From Opisthorchis felineus (Eukaryota > Platyhelminthes > Trematoda > Opisthorchiida > Opisthorchiidae), in NCBI GenBank assembly GCA_004794785.1, contig SJOL01008347.1, forward strand, positions 1,274,598-1,338,597: a stretch of 64,000 nt of DNA, given 5' to 3'. Both the position numbers and the translations under genes were made by a program. Positions 34,701-48,800 of this stretch are shown in pieces. How positions within the stretch are numbered: the first letter of the stretch is position 1; each line of letters opens with the position of its first letter. Under the pieces are notes generated by a model, which made no database searches, was not told where the DNA came from, and saw nothing but the letters and a program-made list of their open reading frames with translations.

Positions 34701-37700
34701 TTATTTGGAAGTTCATCATGCAAGTGCAAGTTCAACGAGTACTCAGCAATTAAAATGGGATTCTTCTTTGAAATATAACACTTCTAGTTCGGGCCCTTGA
34801 AACATGTGGTCTCTTGCGTAAGTGTGTTACAGATCACATGGTTTATATCCCCTCTTCGCAAGTAGAATCGCTCTTTGTTCAACGTAATTTAAAAAAACTC
34901 TGGAAAAGTGGGCGGCTGTCTCTAAACCGATTGGAAGTTCTGCAGAAACTTGGTGGTCAGTGCTTGCTGTGGACTATTCTGAGAATCAACATTTCTTACC
35001 TGGTTATTTTGTTTTCTTTGCGCGAGAAGTTACATAACACTAGGATACCAAAGCTCTCGCCTTTCAGCTGTGTTGTTTTAATCCGACTACTTACTAATAA
35101 TCAGCGATTCGAAAGAGTCAGCGACATTGGATTTTCTAGAATCTTTGAAACCATTAATCCAGAAAAAAGCATGATTCAACATGATTCAGTTTGTTTTAGT
35201 AGTGGTGTTGGAGGTATGAGTTAAGTTTTATAGACTCATTCAGTTTCATCATCAATACTCCCAATATTTCAGCCAGAAGTAATTTCTAACTTGAGATGAC
35301 CGATTATTTTAGCGTGTTGTATATCACAAATGTAGGGATCAATTATCATTCTTTTCTGTCAGTAAACCTAAAGCCAAATGCGTCTTTAAAAAGGTATGCA
35401 AATATTGGTGAATACTCTCAGTCGGTGGTAACCACTGACAGATCATCAGCAATCTCAGCGTGAATTCGTCATCTCAAATTAGGCAGCAGCAATCATCCGT
35501 GCATGGTTTCACAAGTGCAAACACATAAAGCGTTTTTTTCTGGCTAGACTTTTGTTGTGGAGAAATAAACCCCCATAGGCGTGACTGGGATGGATGCAGC
35601 AATGGCTGACAATTCTACGTTGTTGTGGGAAGAAATTTTCCAAATATAGGTGAAGATTAGACTTCAGAATTTTCACCAAAGTAAATCAACGAAAATCGCT
35701 TCTTGGATTTTTACAAAAGCTGAACTATAACAAAAATATTAGCTCGGTAATTAATTCGCTCTACAACTGACTAAAAACTGCTTTGTTCTATATGTAGTGG
35801 GTTAGGTTTCACGAATTGTTCGCTGCAAACCGCGATAAAACGGCATTTTATGCAACTTTATGCAAGTAAGCTCTATACATTTTTGAACACCGATCGTGCA
35901 CTTAAAATGTCAGTTTGTATTTTCTTTATTCAAACACGTATTTTGCTATTGGACCATTGGTGAATGTACTGCGCAGCATAGACTATACACTTTACCACCA
36001 ATCGCAGCGGATCTCCAAACAGAACCAGAAGATGAAGTACCTGGATGGGAGATAATGCTTCAAACATAATGAGATCAAACAAATGTAGGCAACTTGGTTT
36101 TCACTAGGAATAAAATGTGCTACCGGATGAAGTGATATTGGTTCTGGTGGCTCATGAGGCTCAGCTTCACATCAAGACTGTGCTCATCTACTACGCATTG
36201 ATGGTGTTACCTGTACTGGAGACAAAATGCGTGAAACCGAATTTTTAAACTCACCAAAGAGAACACCAGGATGTAATTGCATATTAGATGATGGTATCGG
36301 ATGTCGTTAGTTAAACGGAAACGGATCTCATCGGAAACCCCAGTATTTACATGAGTATCGCTTCAAACAGCTGGTGCAACAAGCTTGAACTGGTAGGACC
36401 GGTTGATGGGGAAGTCTTGTTGAGAAAGATTTCGGCAGCACTCTCGAAAGTTCCGCATCAAAGCTGCCATAAATCAACTGAGTGTGTAGATTAGATTTTG
36501 ACTAACGTCTCCCCATTCCTGTTTCTCAGCTTCTCTTAACATTAATCTGAGTTTAAAGACATGTACGCCTTTGTACGTTGACCATGCCAGCATACTCCAC
36601 AAAATCACGGTCAACCAAGGATCCAAGTCGTATTTTCACTTTCGTAAGGCAGAAATCAAAAAGCCGACGATGGCATATGATGTAAACCGCTGCTTTATTT
36701 CGCTATATTTAGGGCAACCAGCCGTAGCATGGGTTATTCCAATGTCCGGAAATGCTTTGTTTATCATTAGTCTGCCCATCGCCAGAGCTAAGAAGGCTTC
36801 AAAAACGGAGGAAGATGTATGAAAATTCAAAATAGAGTGGCTCACTCATTGTCGTCACTAGATACGTTAAATGGTATGGAGATCAGAGTGATTGTGTCTT
36901 AGACCGATTCTAATGTCATCTGCCGCCGCAGATTGAATATATCACCAACAGCTACGGAAAGAATTCCCACAATAGTGGGAATGCTCTTCAGGAATTGAAT
37001 TATGATCTATTTCACAAGGCGAAGGAGAATAATTATCAGTACCATAATGTTAATGGGAATTTGTTACGTAAATACGGTATAAGAATACTTAGTTAATCTC
37101 TCGCTGCCACAAATATATGACAGGGCAATGCAACTGGACATGACAAAGCAGGGATTTACGCGTCCAGACAACCAATAGTGGGCTTCTGTCTTGTATCGTT
37201 AGTGTGTTGACCCCAAATTCTTAAGCCACATCTCGATCTCTACGCAATGTGAACCGGGTAGAATGCACGAACGTGGAAAGGTCCCATAACCGACTTGTCT
37301 CTCTGGAACGGAAACAGATGAGTGTTATTCAAAATGTCATCCGTACACTCAGAACAACCACAAAGGAGTGATTTATGAAAGCGCTTAGGTGAAGTGGTCG
37401 GAAAAAATTACCGAGTTCTTCGCAAGTAAGACAAAGCCGGAAGAGACAAACTGAAGATAACTCTACAGACTACATTAAACCATACATAATAATTACTGTT
37501 GGGGCTCAAAGCCGTTGACTAAACCACCAGAAGTCACTAAGCCGAATCCTATCAACAGTGTATTCATCGTTCTGATCCACGATGGAGTCCGGAAGACTCA
37601 CTTTGTGCAATATCAAATATACCATCCAGGGAAGAAAGTCAACATCAGCAATACCGACCACCAAAATTAAAAGGATTTTAAAGCAAATCCAGCTGCTTAA

Positions 37701-38339
37701 CTAAAAGTACAATGACGACAGACTAATAATAATAATAATCAGAAGGTCACTATGTTTTAGTGACTGCTGCTCCACCCGGGCCAAAATAACATTACTCTTT
37801 TTCCACGGCATGAAATAAAAGTCCGACGAGGAATATTGTAGATATAATAAGAGTACTTGTTAAGTTGGTTTTCTTGGCTTTCTATCACGTATGTGAGATA
37901 GAACAGAAGTTTTGTGGTTTATATATCGGTGATGTATCTTTAAAGTGTAAGTGATATAGCGGTTCAACTGATTTGTGGGGAGGGCTTCAATAAACCTCAA
38001 TCGGATTGCTCTTTTGCAGGAGTTCTTCGTTGGCCATCCAAATCGTCAGACATCGCCTGTACGGATGCATGATAAACGGTCAGAAGTTGTCAGTAAATAA
38101 CCATTTTGCGCGTTTGTTCTGTGAGAGCCGTATCGAGAGATTTCACATAAAATCAGCTAATAAAACTAGCACGTGGCGTGTTGATTATCGGGTAATTACT
38201 TCAATGTCTTGAATAACGGCCTATTCGACATTTGGCGAAGTCTTTAGAAAGCACATTCGTTTGGAGAACACCTCGAGTAAGAAGATGATCCATATTTTCG
38301 GAGAAGTTTGGTAGCTATCGGTAGATTTATTGCTGGACA
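31761..38339. other. No gene seen
   Basis: Over 6.5 kb without a supported gene. Minor items are a 17-base direct duplication at 34626-34655 containing CAACAACCTACTA twice, a TA run at 34138-34148, and (TAA)n at 37726-37740. The longest frame (34814-35224, plus, 136 codons) shows no domain I recognise. Confidence 0.45.
37726..37740 (+). repeat. (TAA)n microsatellite
   Basis: Five uninterrupted AAT/TAA units, followed by a small hairpin (GTCACTA / TAGTGAC, 37746-37764). ATT-type tracts form the tail of the SINE at 59784, so this could be the tail of a reversed, decayed copy, but no tRNA-like head was seen. Confidence 0.6.
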
Positions 38340-39410
38340 AAGTTTCCATTTTGACACAAAAGCCTCGTCAGGCCAAGTGACTAGGTTACGAGGTTAGTCG
38401 AGATTTAAGGCGGAAGGCGAACCAATCAGCTAACTCAAACTAAATCTCTGTTAGGTGTCGGCCGAGGGATTTTTGTGTGTTAGGGTGGGTGACCAAGTGT
38501 TAGGCCGATGGGGAAACCTACACGTATTTGGGTCCAGCGTAGGGTCTAGCTCTTCTGGTTCGTGATGATCCCTCTTGAACGTCGTTTGCCATTTCCGCCT
38601 GTCTGTGTGGATGAGATAGTGCTAAGACAGTTGTGTAAGAGGGATTCTGTGAACTTTGGTCGGGTTGGGATTTCCACCCCCTGCTTTTGCTAATGATTCT
38701 ACGTGAATTGACAACCACACACAGTCACGCGTCAACTCGGCTTATCTAAGACCGCTTTCCATACGCTCCCCAGTTCCACAACCTCGATTCTGTTCACGCT
38801 GTGATGCTTGGTGATTTCCACCGCCTCAGCTATCAGCCGCTATGGTGTGAATCGTAGTCCCCGTCTTCAAACGTCCACATTCTCCAGATCTATTCTATAT
38901 CCCGTGTCGAAGGCGTGTACCGCCATCGCTTAGTCTTTGACCAGCGTTTGGTATTCTTCTGCATTCCTTGGTGGTTTGTTTATTCTCCTTTTATGCTCAC
39001 CAATTCTGGTATGCAATTCCCAGTTTGTACTATGTAAACTTTAGTGCAATCGTTGCAATTAATTTTAAACACACAGTCCACAGTCCTTTCAACCGGGAGG
39101 GTGCCTTTCAATTGCACCAGAACTAACCGTAGAGTTTTTCCCTTCTGGAAAGCCACTCGAATGTTGGCTAAGTTCAGCACTCTTCTAATAACCTCCGATG
39201 TTCCTGCTTTATACGGAATGACTGCTGTGCCAATCCATTTCTTACTGGGTTTAGATACCGGAGCCAATAGCTTTCTTAGTTGACGCCTAATCAAACTCAC
39301 TGGGTACCCTATTTCTTGAAATCTGTTGGCAATCTCGATTTGAGCCGCCGTTCGGTCGATCTCTTCTGTGCACAGCGCTCTGACTCACCTGAGTGAAGCT
39401 GATTTATACT
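38340..39410 (-). mobile_element. Penelope-like element remnant (3' part)
   Basis: The minus strand encodes, in broken frames, the C-terminal part of a Penelope-like retroelement. It starts with a stretch between reverse transcriptase and endonuclease (about 39300-39400, with ALCTEEIDRTAAQIE), then a GIY-YIG-type domain, then a conserved tail (AVHAFDTGYRIDLENVDV, about 38870-38930, and LIAEAVEITKHHSVNRIE, about 38780-38850). Downstream to about 38340 the sequence stays richer in G+C and probably belongs to the 3' end. The reverse transcriptase core itself is not present, so the copy is 5'-truncated as well as mutated. Confidence 0.82.
38735..39400 (-). pseudogene. Penelope-like GIY-YIG endonuclease domain, frameshifted
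   Basis: An open frame of 106 codons (39300-38980) carries TAVIPYKAGTSEVIRRVL, then CVFKINCNDC with the cysteines typical of these endonucleases, and KVYIVQTG, where the usual YIG glycine is replaced by Val. Directly after QTG the homology moves to another frame (about 39020) as ELHTRIGEHKRRINK, keeping the conserved Arg and the EHK segment. It continues through PPRNAEEYQTLVKD, then a stop codon, then the conserved tail. In active Penelope-like elements this domain cuts target DNA for integration. The glycine change, the frameshift and the stops make this copy inactive. Confidence 0.83.
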
Positions 39411-42400
39411 TCTATGATATCCCTAAAAAAGGGAGAGCCTAATGTGCTTGCCTGGCTTTGTGCGTATTTCAGATCAACAAGCACTGGAAATTTTTCTCAG
39501 CCACAACCAGTAGCACTGTTAAGCTTGGTTCCCTTGAAACATAGCAATCTTCTTGGACATTAAATTCTCAGATATTTAGTATTATAAATGTGGATGTCTC
39601 AGTCAATTATTTAAAACGTTTCACGTTGCACAACAAGTGCCATTAGAGGGTCAGCTGCTACGTTCTGGCTTTATTTGCTTACTGTGGGGACAACCACAAT
39701 CGTAATTTTCAGGTTTGATGACATCATTTCCCTCAGGATGTTTATTGCATGTCAGGCTATTGCACCCCTAAGGGGACTCTTGCACTGTGTTGTATTTCGA
39801 GCATTGTTAGTGATTTTGACGCTGTGATCAAAGCAGGGTCCAATAAGCAAGAAATATAAATCCCAGTTAACTGGTGACTCTCAGAACACTGCAATGTTCA
39901 AATTAACTGGACATGTCTACCTAATTGGGACTGTGTGTAACGTGTTACGGGGAGTTTTTCTTAATATCCTGGATAGCATTCTAATAACGCTGGTCAGTAG
40001 CATTTGCACAACGTATCAAATGTCCTAAAATGACAACTGAGTATGCCTAGGGAGGCATTTTTACTCAGTAGACGACGACAACGCGTGACGTGTTTTGTTA
40101 CCCATGTACTTCCTTAGTTTGTTCTTTTTAAAGCCAAGGTCCTATCCCCAGCTGTGGACTCCGTTCTCCTGTTGGGCAAATGATTATTTTTGGCAGTCAC
40201 GTTGATGAAACTCTCATTGAAACTCTCTCATGATCACCTTATCTCTCTTACAAAAAAGGAGGATGATCCAGCAGCGCTATTTTTTACAGGGTTTCGAAGA
40301 ACGACGGAAGGTTCTAGCGAGAACGGGACATTTTTATTTATTCTTATTTATTTAGAATTTTATTTATTTATCTGTTTACTTATTATCTGCTTTATAGCAA
40401 AGTATCAGCGCGCTTGTTCTTTGTCCACTTGGTTGGCTACCAGTATTTACATGGGTATCAGTAGAATGCGGGGAACATCTCAAAGGCGGTAGGAATTAAC
40501 ACGTTTCCTTTGCTTCCTAGGCAACCTTGTACATTTAACAATACATTTCCAATAAATAGGCATTCATTTGTACACAGTTCTTGTGGTGATAATTCACCCA
40601 AAAAAGTTGGTCAGGCACTATCAGCGCAGTTTTCTGAAAGCATTTGTACCAGGGCGTCCATGTCTCGCTTAGTGATTCCAGAGGACAAAAATGGTAATAT
40701 TTCGTGTCCTAAGAAATTCGTCAAAGTATAAAGTCGGTGTTTAATTGCATTCATTCGCTGAATACTGAAACAACTGTTTCACGATTTCAAGAACTGCCTA
40801 GGATCTTTTCAGAGGCACACCGTTGGCACCGTTGCGTCGGCAGTGCCACTTGTATTTTTTCTGCAATGTATTTGAAATGCAAACCCTATCAGAGCATGTG
40901 TTGAAATTTTCACATATTAGCACGAGCCTCTGAACAAAGCCGGCTGACTGTCATTGGCCTGTTGAAGGTGGAACCAGGTGGAACTATGATCGCTACTGTT
41001 AAGCTAGCTGGATGGCTGCAAGTGTGTTTGGGAATCTTAGGTAGACCCTGGTAACATAGTCGAATGTGCTGGTGGGGAAAACGAACAACAATCAGTAGGC
41101 CTGTGGGTGTCGTAAAAGAAAGTAAATGCCCTTACTACTGTGGCCGGAATTTATATTACACTGACAACGAGTGAAATTATAACAACGTTGCAGTTGCTTA
41201 GCATTAGCCAGTTTACTCATCCCCCATGTACGTAATGTAAAGCTTGATGGGTAGTGTTTACAATAGCAACTGGGCTGAGCATTAATGAAATACATTCACC
41301 GTCGCATTGCCTTCATTAGAGGGAAAACAATGATTCACTGGCGTGTAAGCAACGCAAGCGGAGCAAAACACTAAGTGCTTAGTAAGTCCCTACTGATAAA
41401 TCACTAATCGATTATCCTTGTGATAGAATTGCGAAACTGACTGATCAACTTATTGACTGGTTCTGTCCAAAATGTGATTCGATTTTGTGCTGCAAGTGAA
41501 TCATTTTCAGCAGGTGACTGATGAGGCAAAAAAACTAAAGGTTAAATCTCCGTGATCTCAGTTTACCTGCCACGCAAAATAGACCAGTATTGAGCAGATA
41601 GCCACGGAACCTACGTGGTCAGTTTGGGAGCCTAGCTCTAATATAGGAAGCACACGCTAAGGAGACGTGTGGTGTATTGTCACCAGAAATAAAAATATGA
41701 ATATGAATTATAGCAAGTGGAGGTTGTATATTTTGGATGCAATTTAAAAACAGGTAGCAATAGCAGTATGAGAGACGGTTAAATCAAAATAATACACTCA
41801 TTATAGGCATATCACTTGCGTGAATATCGCCATCAACAAAACACTTCTGGAAGCAAACTTCAGCTTTTTGTCAGCAATCTCGTCTGATCATTTTGGGAAG
41901 TGCAACACACGGTACAATAACCCTCAATTCTCAAGTATTTCGTGTGTTCCTCTTCATAAGCGGTGAGATTTATATATTCAGAGCTGAAAGAATCTTGGTA
42001 AGCGTCCTTCTGAACATCCACCGAAAATCCAAACAAAAACAGAACCGAAAAGACTTCTGGGGAAAAACAACACATCCAAGTTACCGGTTACTTGCGGATA
42101 GGTGAACATAACTCGACACTTCGTTGAATAACGTCGCAGTTAGATAAGATAGATAGATATGCTGGAAAATCAGAATCCACAAGAACCATGTCCACAAAAG
42201 CCTCTGGTGCAGTTATGCAAATCGCCTGTAGATTTGGTCGACATGTGAGAGTAGTAAGACCAAAATAGACCCAAAGCTGCTTCATTGCCCTGTGACCACA
42301 TGAATCCAACCGGCATCCCAAAAAATCGCCGCGGTATAACTGACAGATTTGTGATCAATTTCATAATTTTCAAAACTTAGCAAATCAATCCATGTTCCCG

Positions 42401-45400
42401 ATGGAAACTGAAAAAAATGGCGCGAACATCCAGCGTTAACGAGCAAAGGCTGTCCTTATCCCATACCCTCACCTCAGCTGATCCCACTGACGTATTCCGC
42501 AATTTCTTGTAACTTGTCAGACATCTAGTGAATTCTAAAACCCTACCTGTTTTGCTTCACAACACTCAGCATCAGAAGATATGAGGTGTGGTGGCAGTTA
42601 ACAATGTCAGGCTGATAAGATCAAATATTCCCCCTTCAAAGCCTGTTTTGTTTACTGTATAGTTGTGTGTGCGTGGCAGTCGCCTATAAGAATACTTGCC
42701 TTCACTGAGAGTACGTGCAGTGAGTTTTTATGGTGGTGATCTGATGTTGCTTTACACTATCCGGGTGGTGCTTTGGCCAGCTTAGTTCAGGTTACAAACA
42801 TGGAATTTAGAATGTAAAAGAACATCAAGGGAATCACTTTTTAAGAACACTGGCCAAAAGCAGATATTGAAAGATACAACAGTGCGTATTTTATGAGTGG
42901 GTAAATCTCCAGTCTACAACTAGTGAGTTACGAAACTTTTCAGGGCACTGAAAAAGAGGTGACTGGCTCACTGTGGTCCTGAGTCACTGAGGTTGAAGGG
43001 AGGAACGGTTACGGCAAATGTATTGAATCGGTTTTCTTGCTAAAAACCATGTTATGAATCGTCACTCAGACCTTTCTCTAAGCGAGAAAAATGTATGTTT
43101 TCCAAATATCTGCTTCGGCATGATTTTAACATGAAAAATCTTACTTATGGTCACCTTACGTAGCGTGTGCATAACAGTTTACACGGGCATGACGAAAGCT
43201 GCTGAGGCTGCTAACTAGGTCGAAAAACATAACTCTTTGGACACAATCGCTTCGACGAGAACCAAATAGGCAGCCAGTTATAAAACAACCGTTCAAACAA
43301 GATGCAGCCAAAGACGGTCATAACCAGACCAATTTCATTCGAAATTTTGACCATTTAAAATCAGGCTTTGAACCTTATTGCACCTGTTCATAAAACATAA
43401 ATACTCGATCATATTTTCATGTATGAAACTCTCACTACATTCGTTATTGCAACATTTTACTCTTGTCACGTAGACATTTCCGTGACTTCGGAATACAGTG
43501 TCACCTTCGTCTTAGTTGACCTGTATATTAATTTTATCCTGGTACCTGATGCAAACCGTAATATGGTGTCTGGCCAGGAGACCATTGGGATTTTCTCTAA
43601 CCAGTACCTATTTTTATTAGAATTTCTGGGACCAATGCCTTTCCTGAACGGCTATTTGCAATCATTCAATTTGAAAAACTCACGAAATATGCAAACCTAA
43701 CAGAAATTTTCCAAGAGAACAAACAGGCTTACTTTAACCTTCCATTAAAAGTGATTTTGAATTGCTACGTTAACTAGCAAAAGGCTAATAGGCACGAGTG
43801 ATCTCGCTTATAAGCCACTGATATGTGTTTGAGAGTCATTTCCACCCGTACCATTAGGTTTCAAACTCTACCAGCGGCTTTTGAACGTACTATGTGGTTG
43901 TGTCAAAAATTATATTTTGGTCGAAGGATAAGGTTCATGTCAGACGAAATACTGGAACACAACTTCACTTGACTGGGGAATGGAACAAGGAATATAGGGC
44001 CAAGTGCTATCGCGTTCCATCGAATAAGAGAATAAGCAGACGTCTTCCATGTTATCCACCAGAATCAAGGTGACTTAAATTCCGACTGTTAACGATAACT
44101 GAGATCGCTGGAATCCGGTTATATAACATACATCTCTTCACTCGGAAAAGGCTAACAAAGCATTTGAACTTATGTTGGCTGATGGTCAGCCTACCCACGC
44201 CCACACAAATGACACTGACAACTGCTTTTTTCTGAGTGGATATATTGATCCGTCTGCTACTTTCACCCCTAAATGTTTGTGCATACTACGGAACACACTT
44301 GACTACTGTACATTTTTGCATAAATTGGGGATGCCCTGGTCTGCTGAACATCTCAGAAACTAAGCTTTGTCTGTCAAGCTCTTTTATGGCTTTCTTCACC
44401 ACCTGAAAAAGACCCACAGGATACTTGCTAAAATAACGGAAGCATGCTTGGACGTGCGGCATTTGGATTCCTTCAGGCTGTAAATATACTTCGGAAACAG
44501 CATGGGTTCCATAAAGCGGCTTACTGTTTTACAGCGAATCAAAAAACAGTTGTTCGAACTGGTAAAAGAAAGAATTCTCACGTTGCATCTGTGATTCAAG
44601 CTCTTAACTATTACTCAGACCATTAAAACGGACGAAGGGTAAACAGATGTAGCACACAGTTACTTCCACCAAGTACATCGAATTGAGTGCGCTCCCCAAA
44701 AGATCAAAAATGGATCATCTGCAACTTGTTACTTTGGTGGAGGTATGGACGTGATCTCAAGAACACAAATGCTGGGTTACATAAATTAAAATGTATCTTC
44801 TGTAACAGTTCGAAAATATGAAGATTCATCCTCAAATCCACGACTTCGGCTGCTGACTTAGAGCGATAACAATGGGCCCCTTTAAAGAAGCCAATGAATT
44901 GAATTCCGCTAACTTTATTAATATCGGTGAACCACTTTAAAGCCTAACTTTAGAGTCAAGCTTCAATCGGACAAACAACCATCATGTAAAAATATCACAG
45001 TAGGAAGATAACAGCTGCGGGAAGGTGCATTAGTGTAAGTACCAGTATTATTTTGCTCTAAGAAGCATCGCAGTCTGTGTATATTTTGCACAGTGCAGAG
45101 GTTAAACCCAACTATACTGGACGTGCCTTACTGTTTAGGTAGCCTTGATGTACATTCCAATCAACAACACGTAAGATTCCATCCAAAAATGGGTCACTTT
45201 TGCAGGCGCAGTTGTGACGGAAAGAAAAGGGAATGAAATGCTCACCTTCCTAACAGTACAATGTAAATAATCATATTATGGACGAGTTTCAATATTCTTT
45301 CTGATATGACACAATGTGCAGACTTATCGGACTAGTCATTCTTTGTTCTCATCAGGTATACGTGGTCTCCGATAAGCCTATGCGCCTAACTTGAGAGGGT

Positions 45401-45689
45401 GGCTGGGATGCTTGCAGTAGAACTCATAAAAACGGAGAAAAATCCTACGGAGAAAACTTTTGGTTTCCTAACACCTCTTTGGATGAATATTTTGCCTTGG
45501 TGAAAGGGTTTGTTTCAAACATCTTCAAATCACTCTATCAAGGCAATCGATGACAAGGACTCCAAATGGCTCTTAAGTTGCGCGGTCTGCAGAGTTTTAT
45601 TTCAGACGACTAGATAACACACCTTAGCATTTTGCTTTGATGAGGATTTTGACCTGTGTGTAAGGCCAATCTATGTCTGAAGGCCAAGA
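39411..45689. other. No gene seen
   Basis: Over 6 kb with no supported gene. It includes TTTA-rich simple sequence at 40331-40385. A stretch at 45343-45372 resembles part of an inverted-repeat transposon arm too weakly to accept. Confidence 0.45.
40331..40385 (+). repeat. Degenerate (TTTA)n low-complexity tract
   Basis: Interrupted TTTA/TTTAT units over about 55 bases. It creates a run of Phe, Leu, Ile and Tyr codons in one frame that imitates a membrane segment. I treat that as an artefact. Confidence 0.8.
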
Positions 45690-45830
45690 AGCGTCTGTTT
45701 TATTTTTATCGGTAACCACCATCACCTCAGGGAGTTTTCGACCCATGACCGCCGGGCAGTAAGTTGGGACACTTGGTCTCTCTGCCACGGACAGCTGTTC
45801 AGCAGTGTGATTGCCCAGCTCTTAGACCGG
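45690..45830 (-). mobile_element. tRNA-derived SINE, minus strand
   Basis: On the minus strand there is an A box (TGGCAGAGAGACC, 45787-45775) and, at normal tRNA spacing, a B-box-like GGGTCGAAAACTCC (45744-45731). These are followed by CTGAGGTGATGGTGG and an A-rich end, GATAAAAATAAAAC (about 45698-45711). Head, body and A-rich tail in this order are the layout of a short tRNA-derived SINE transcribed by RNA polymerase III. The B box has one base missing and one extra compared with the consensus, so this copy is probably inactive. The body differs from the SINE at 59784, so it is a separate family. Confidence 0.5.
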
Positions 45831-48800
45831 ACGTAACGCAACTCATCGATCTTTAAGTTCGTGATCGGAAAAATATTGCAGAAATACTATTTACGTGTTC
45901 CGCAAGAGTGAGTGTTTCCTGCGCATGACAACCTTGACAGACCTCGAGGACGTGTTAACTTGAGGGTGTATTTGTTGTGTAGATATACGTGAAACACTGT
46001 ATTTAATCAGTATGTATGAATAAATACATCCTGTTTTTGCAGTGGAAATCTAGTTTCACTTATGATCCCGAGTTTCGGACCAAACCCAAGCTCCGATATA
46101 TGGAATGATTCGATTATGTCAGCCTGCCTAATTCACAAGTCCAAATATACATAATATAAACTGGTATTCGAATCAGAGTTATTGGTCAACAGTGGTCAAA
46201 CTACTGGATACCCACGTACAATAGGAGAGCCACTGAGGTTCCGCTTAAAAGGTGCTGGTTCCAAGCCCCTAGTGCCGATGTGGACTTCAGGGAATAGGAT
46301 TTTCTGGTGAACATACAGAGGCCTCAGCCAGCCTAAATATGATGGTGTGACAGTGAACACCGGCATCAGCAATCCATCAATTCATTCAAGTTTCAGCGCG
46401 ATATCTCACCCCCTTCACACTATGGCGCCATGCAAGTGCTACAGGAAGGCACCACTACCCCCGCCGTTTAGACAGTAATGAATAACCTTGAAGTTCTCCA
46501 GTAACCTACGGTCATTGCTGCCGTTCTTGGGGTAACAGTGTTGAGATAGATACTCACTGTAAAATGATTCCAGGTGGTTACTCTTAGCAGGCGGACCGGT
46601 GGCAGACAGCGCCCATTCTGCCACGTATACGTATGTACCAGCGTCACAATGACCTGGTTGCCTCAAAACTGTCATCAAGCTTGAAGATGGAAATCTAGGC
46701 GTTGGTTAATCACTACAACCCGTAGAAGCCATGTATGCGAAGGGACCTTTTTTATCTTTAAAGCACTGTTTTCGAGTCATAAAGCAAAATAGGCTGGCCA
46801 AATAATCTAAGCAAGAATCTCTACAACATGCAAAATTTTCTTTGTTCACCGCTGATAATAGCCGTAAGTGTTCTTCACAGGCCACTACTAGAGCCAGCAA
46901 GAACCGCGGGAGTTTTCATGTTATTCGAAACTCGACAAATGTCTTAGGTGTAAGATGTGACAGGGCGACATTCGCATCATGATTCCCCTTTTCAGAAAAA
47001 CTGCGCTGGTTCCATGTGCACGTCAAAGCACGCCTATGATGACAACAAACTCTCAAGGTTTGCGATTACCACCTTTCGTTGTCGCTTGGAATTCCAATAA
47101 TACAGTGCTCATTCGTAAACTCATTCTATGCTGCAAATCGTCGGTTTATTAGGATTCTAGGATTATGGTCATTTTACTGGTCCAAAACTGACATATATGG
47201 GTTACTAATAAGGATAAACCAGCTCTTCGACCAGCAGACATAGACTGACTTCACCTACGAAGCAAAATTTCGCATGAACAGTTCCAAAGCTCCTCACAAA
47301 ACCAATAAATTCATATCTATGAACCCCCACCTAAGGCAGACATTTGGAAAGAGAATGGTTTTTTGCTGTACCTTAGAGTCTACAGAACACTCTTTTTGAC
47401 GATAAGATCTCTCGATGCAATTCGCCTTGAATGTTGCCTATAAATCGGGTCATCAAAGCTGTTATCTTAATGCCATTTCTGAACTAACAGAGGGTTTTTC
47501 ATATCAAAAAGTATTATAACTAAGAGTGAACGACAAAATTAAAGTAGCCGTGCGAAGTGAACACGAGAAATTGCGTGACGGAAGATCATTTTCCCAATCA
47601 CGCCACCAAAGCTAAATCGATTCAGCGGCTACAATCACACATTCGTCGCCTGCAAGCAAAACTGATGGCCTAAAACTAGGAAGAGAAACCTTTAGATTAG
47701 ATTGAGAGAGGCCATTGTGATAACCGATTCCGGAGATGAGAAGCCCCAACAATGAGCGCTTAAGATCATTCCTCCAAGATTATCTATCACCTCGTTGTTA
47801 GAAATACTAAGGTAATCTCAAACATCCCTTTATACATTCACTTTGACCTTTCTGACTCAGTGTTGGTGTAGCTCAACTTCAACATAGCTGATAGTGATTA
47901 TCTGAAGCTGTTTTCGAACAGACCAAAGCCACGCTGCTTATTCGCATGACCAATGATGTTTCTTCATTTACGTTCGTTCCGTTCCTCGAAGGAAAATGTG
48001 TAGAAAAATTCATTTCGAAGAAATCATAATCCTTTCATCAAGTACCTAAAACTTTACTCCTAATAATGAGACGTTCCAATAAGCTACACATTTGTTTACA
48101 GTCGGTGTGGCCCGTGACATGTATCTGGGGGTAGAAGGACAAAAGCTGAGTATGTGAGGAAAGGATAAGCAAAGACGATGGATATTATGGGTAATGACAA
48201 ATAACTACGGGTTTGGTTCGGATGCGCAATTTAAATGAACAAAACGGTGGAACTCAAACTCTAGCAAGTCCTCGTCAGTCTCACTGGTATTACATTGGAG
48301 TCGTCAGTTTGAACATTGATAGCAACATTTACAATGAACCATCAGGACAAAGCGACAAATTGTAACACGTATCATCTAGAGGATGGCTGGAGCCGTCTTC
48401 AAGCCCTTCCTTTCGAGAGGGAATCTGTGCTGATTTTACCATGGCGGAAGGGTCCATTTTACAGGGCGCTATAGTATAATATTCCGGATTCAATCGATCT
48501 CAGGTGTTGACTCATACTGAGAACTGGACTAAGCACCTCTAAGCTCAGTCCACCCCGCTTTGTGGAAGAAGCTGGCCTCGTCAAAACCCAACATGAATTG
48601 AAGCGGAGTTGCTTTCAATTCTGTAAAAAGAATAGGAGAATGAGGCCAGAGGTTTTCAGAATATCATAAACGTAAAGCTTGCCGCAACACTTTTCCGTTG
48701 GCTAAAACAAAGAAGCGGGATTATGATTCCAACTTAGTTCTCTAATAGGTCCCTTTGCCTACTTAAAGCCAATAACTAGAGCTCGGAACTGAATGTCTAA

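Noticed and set aside
40190..40492. Apparent membrane segment in a 100-codon plus-strand frame
   Set aside because: The hydrophobic run is produced by the TTTA low-complexity tract.
45343..45372. TCTCATCAGGTATACGTGG segment resembling the left arm of the foldback element
   Set aside because: Similarity covers only about 25-30 bases with several mismatches and no second arm.
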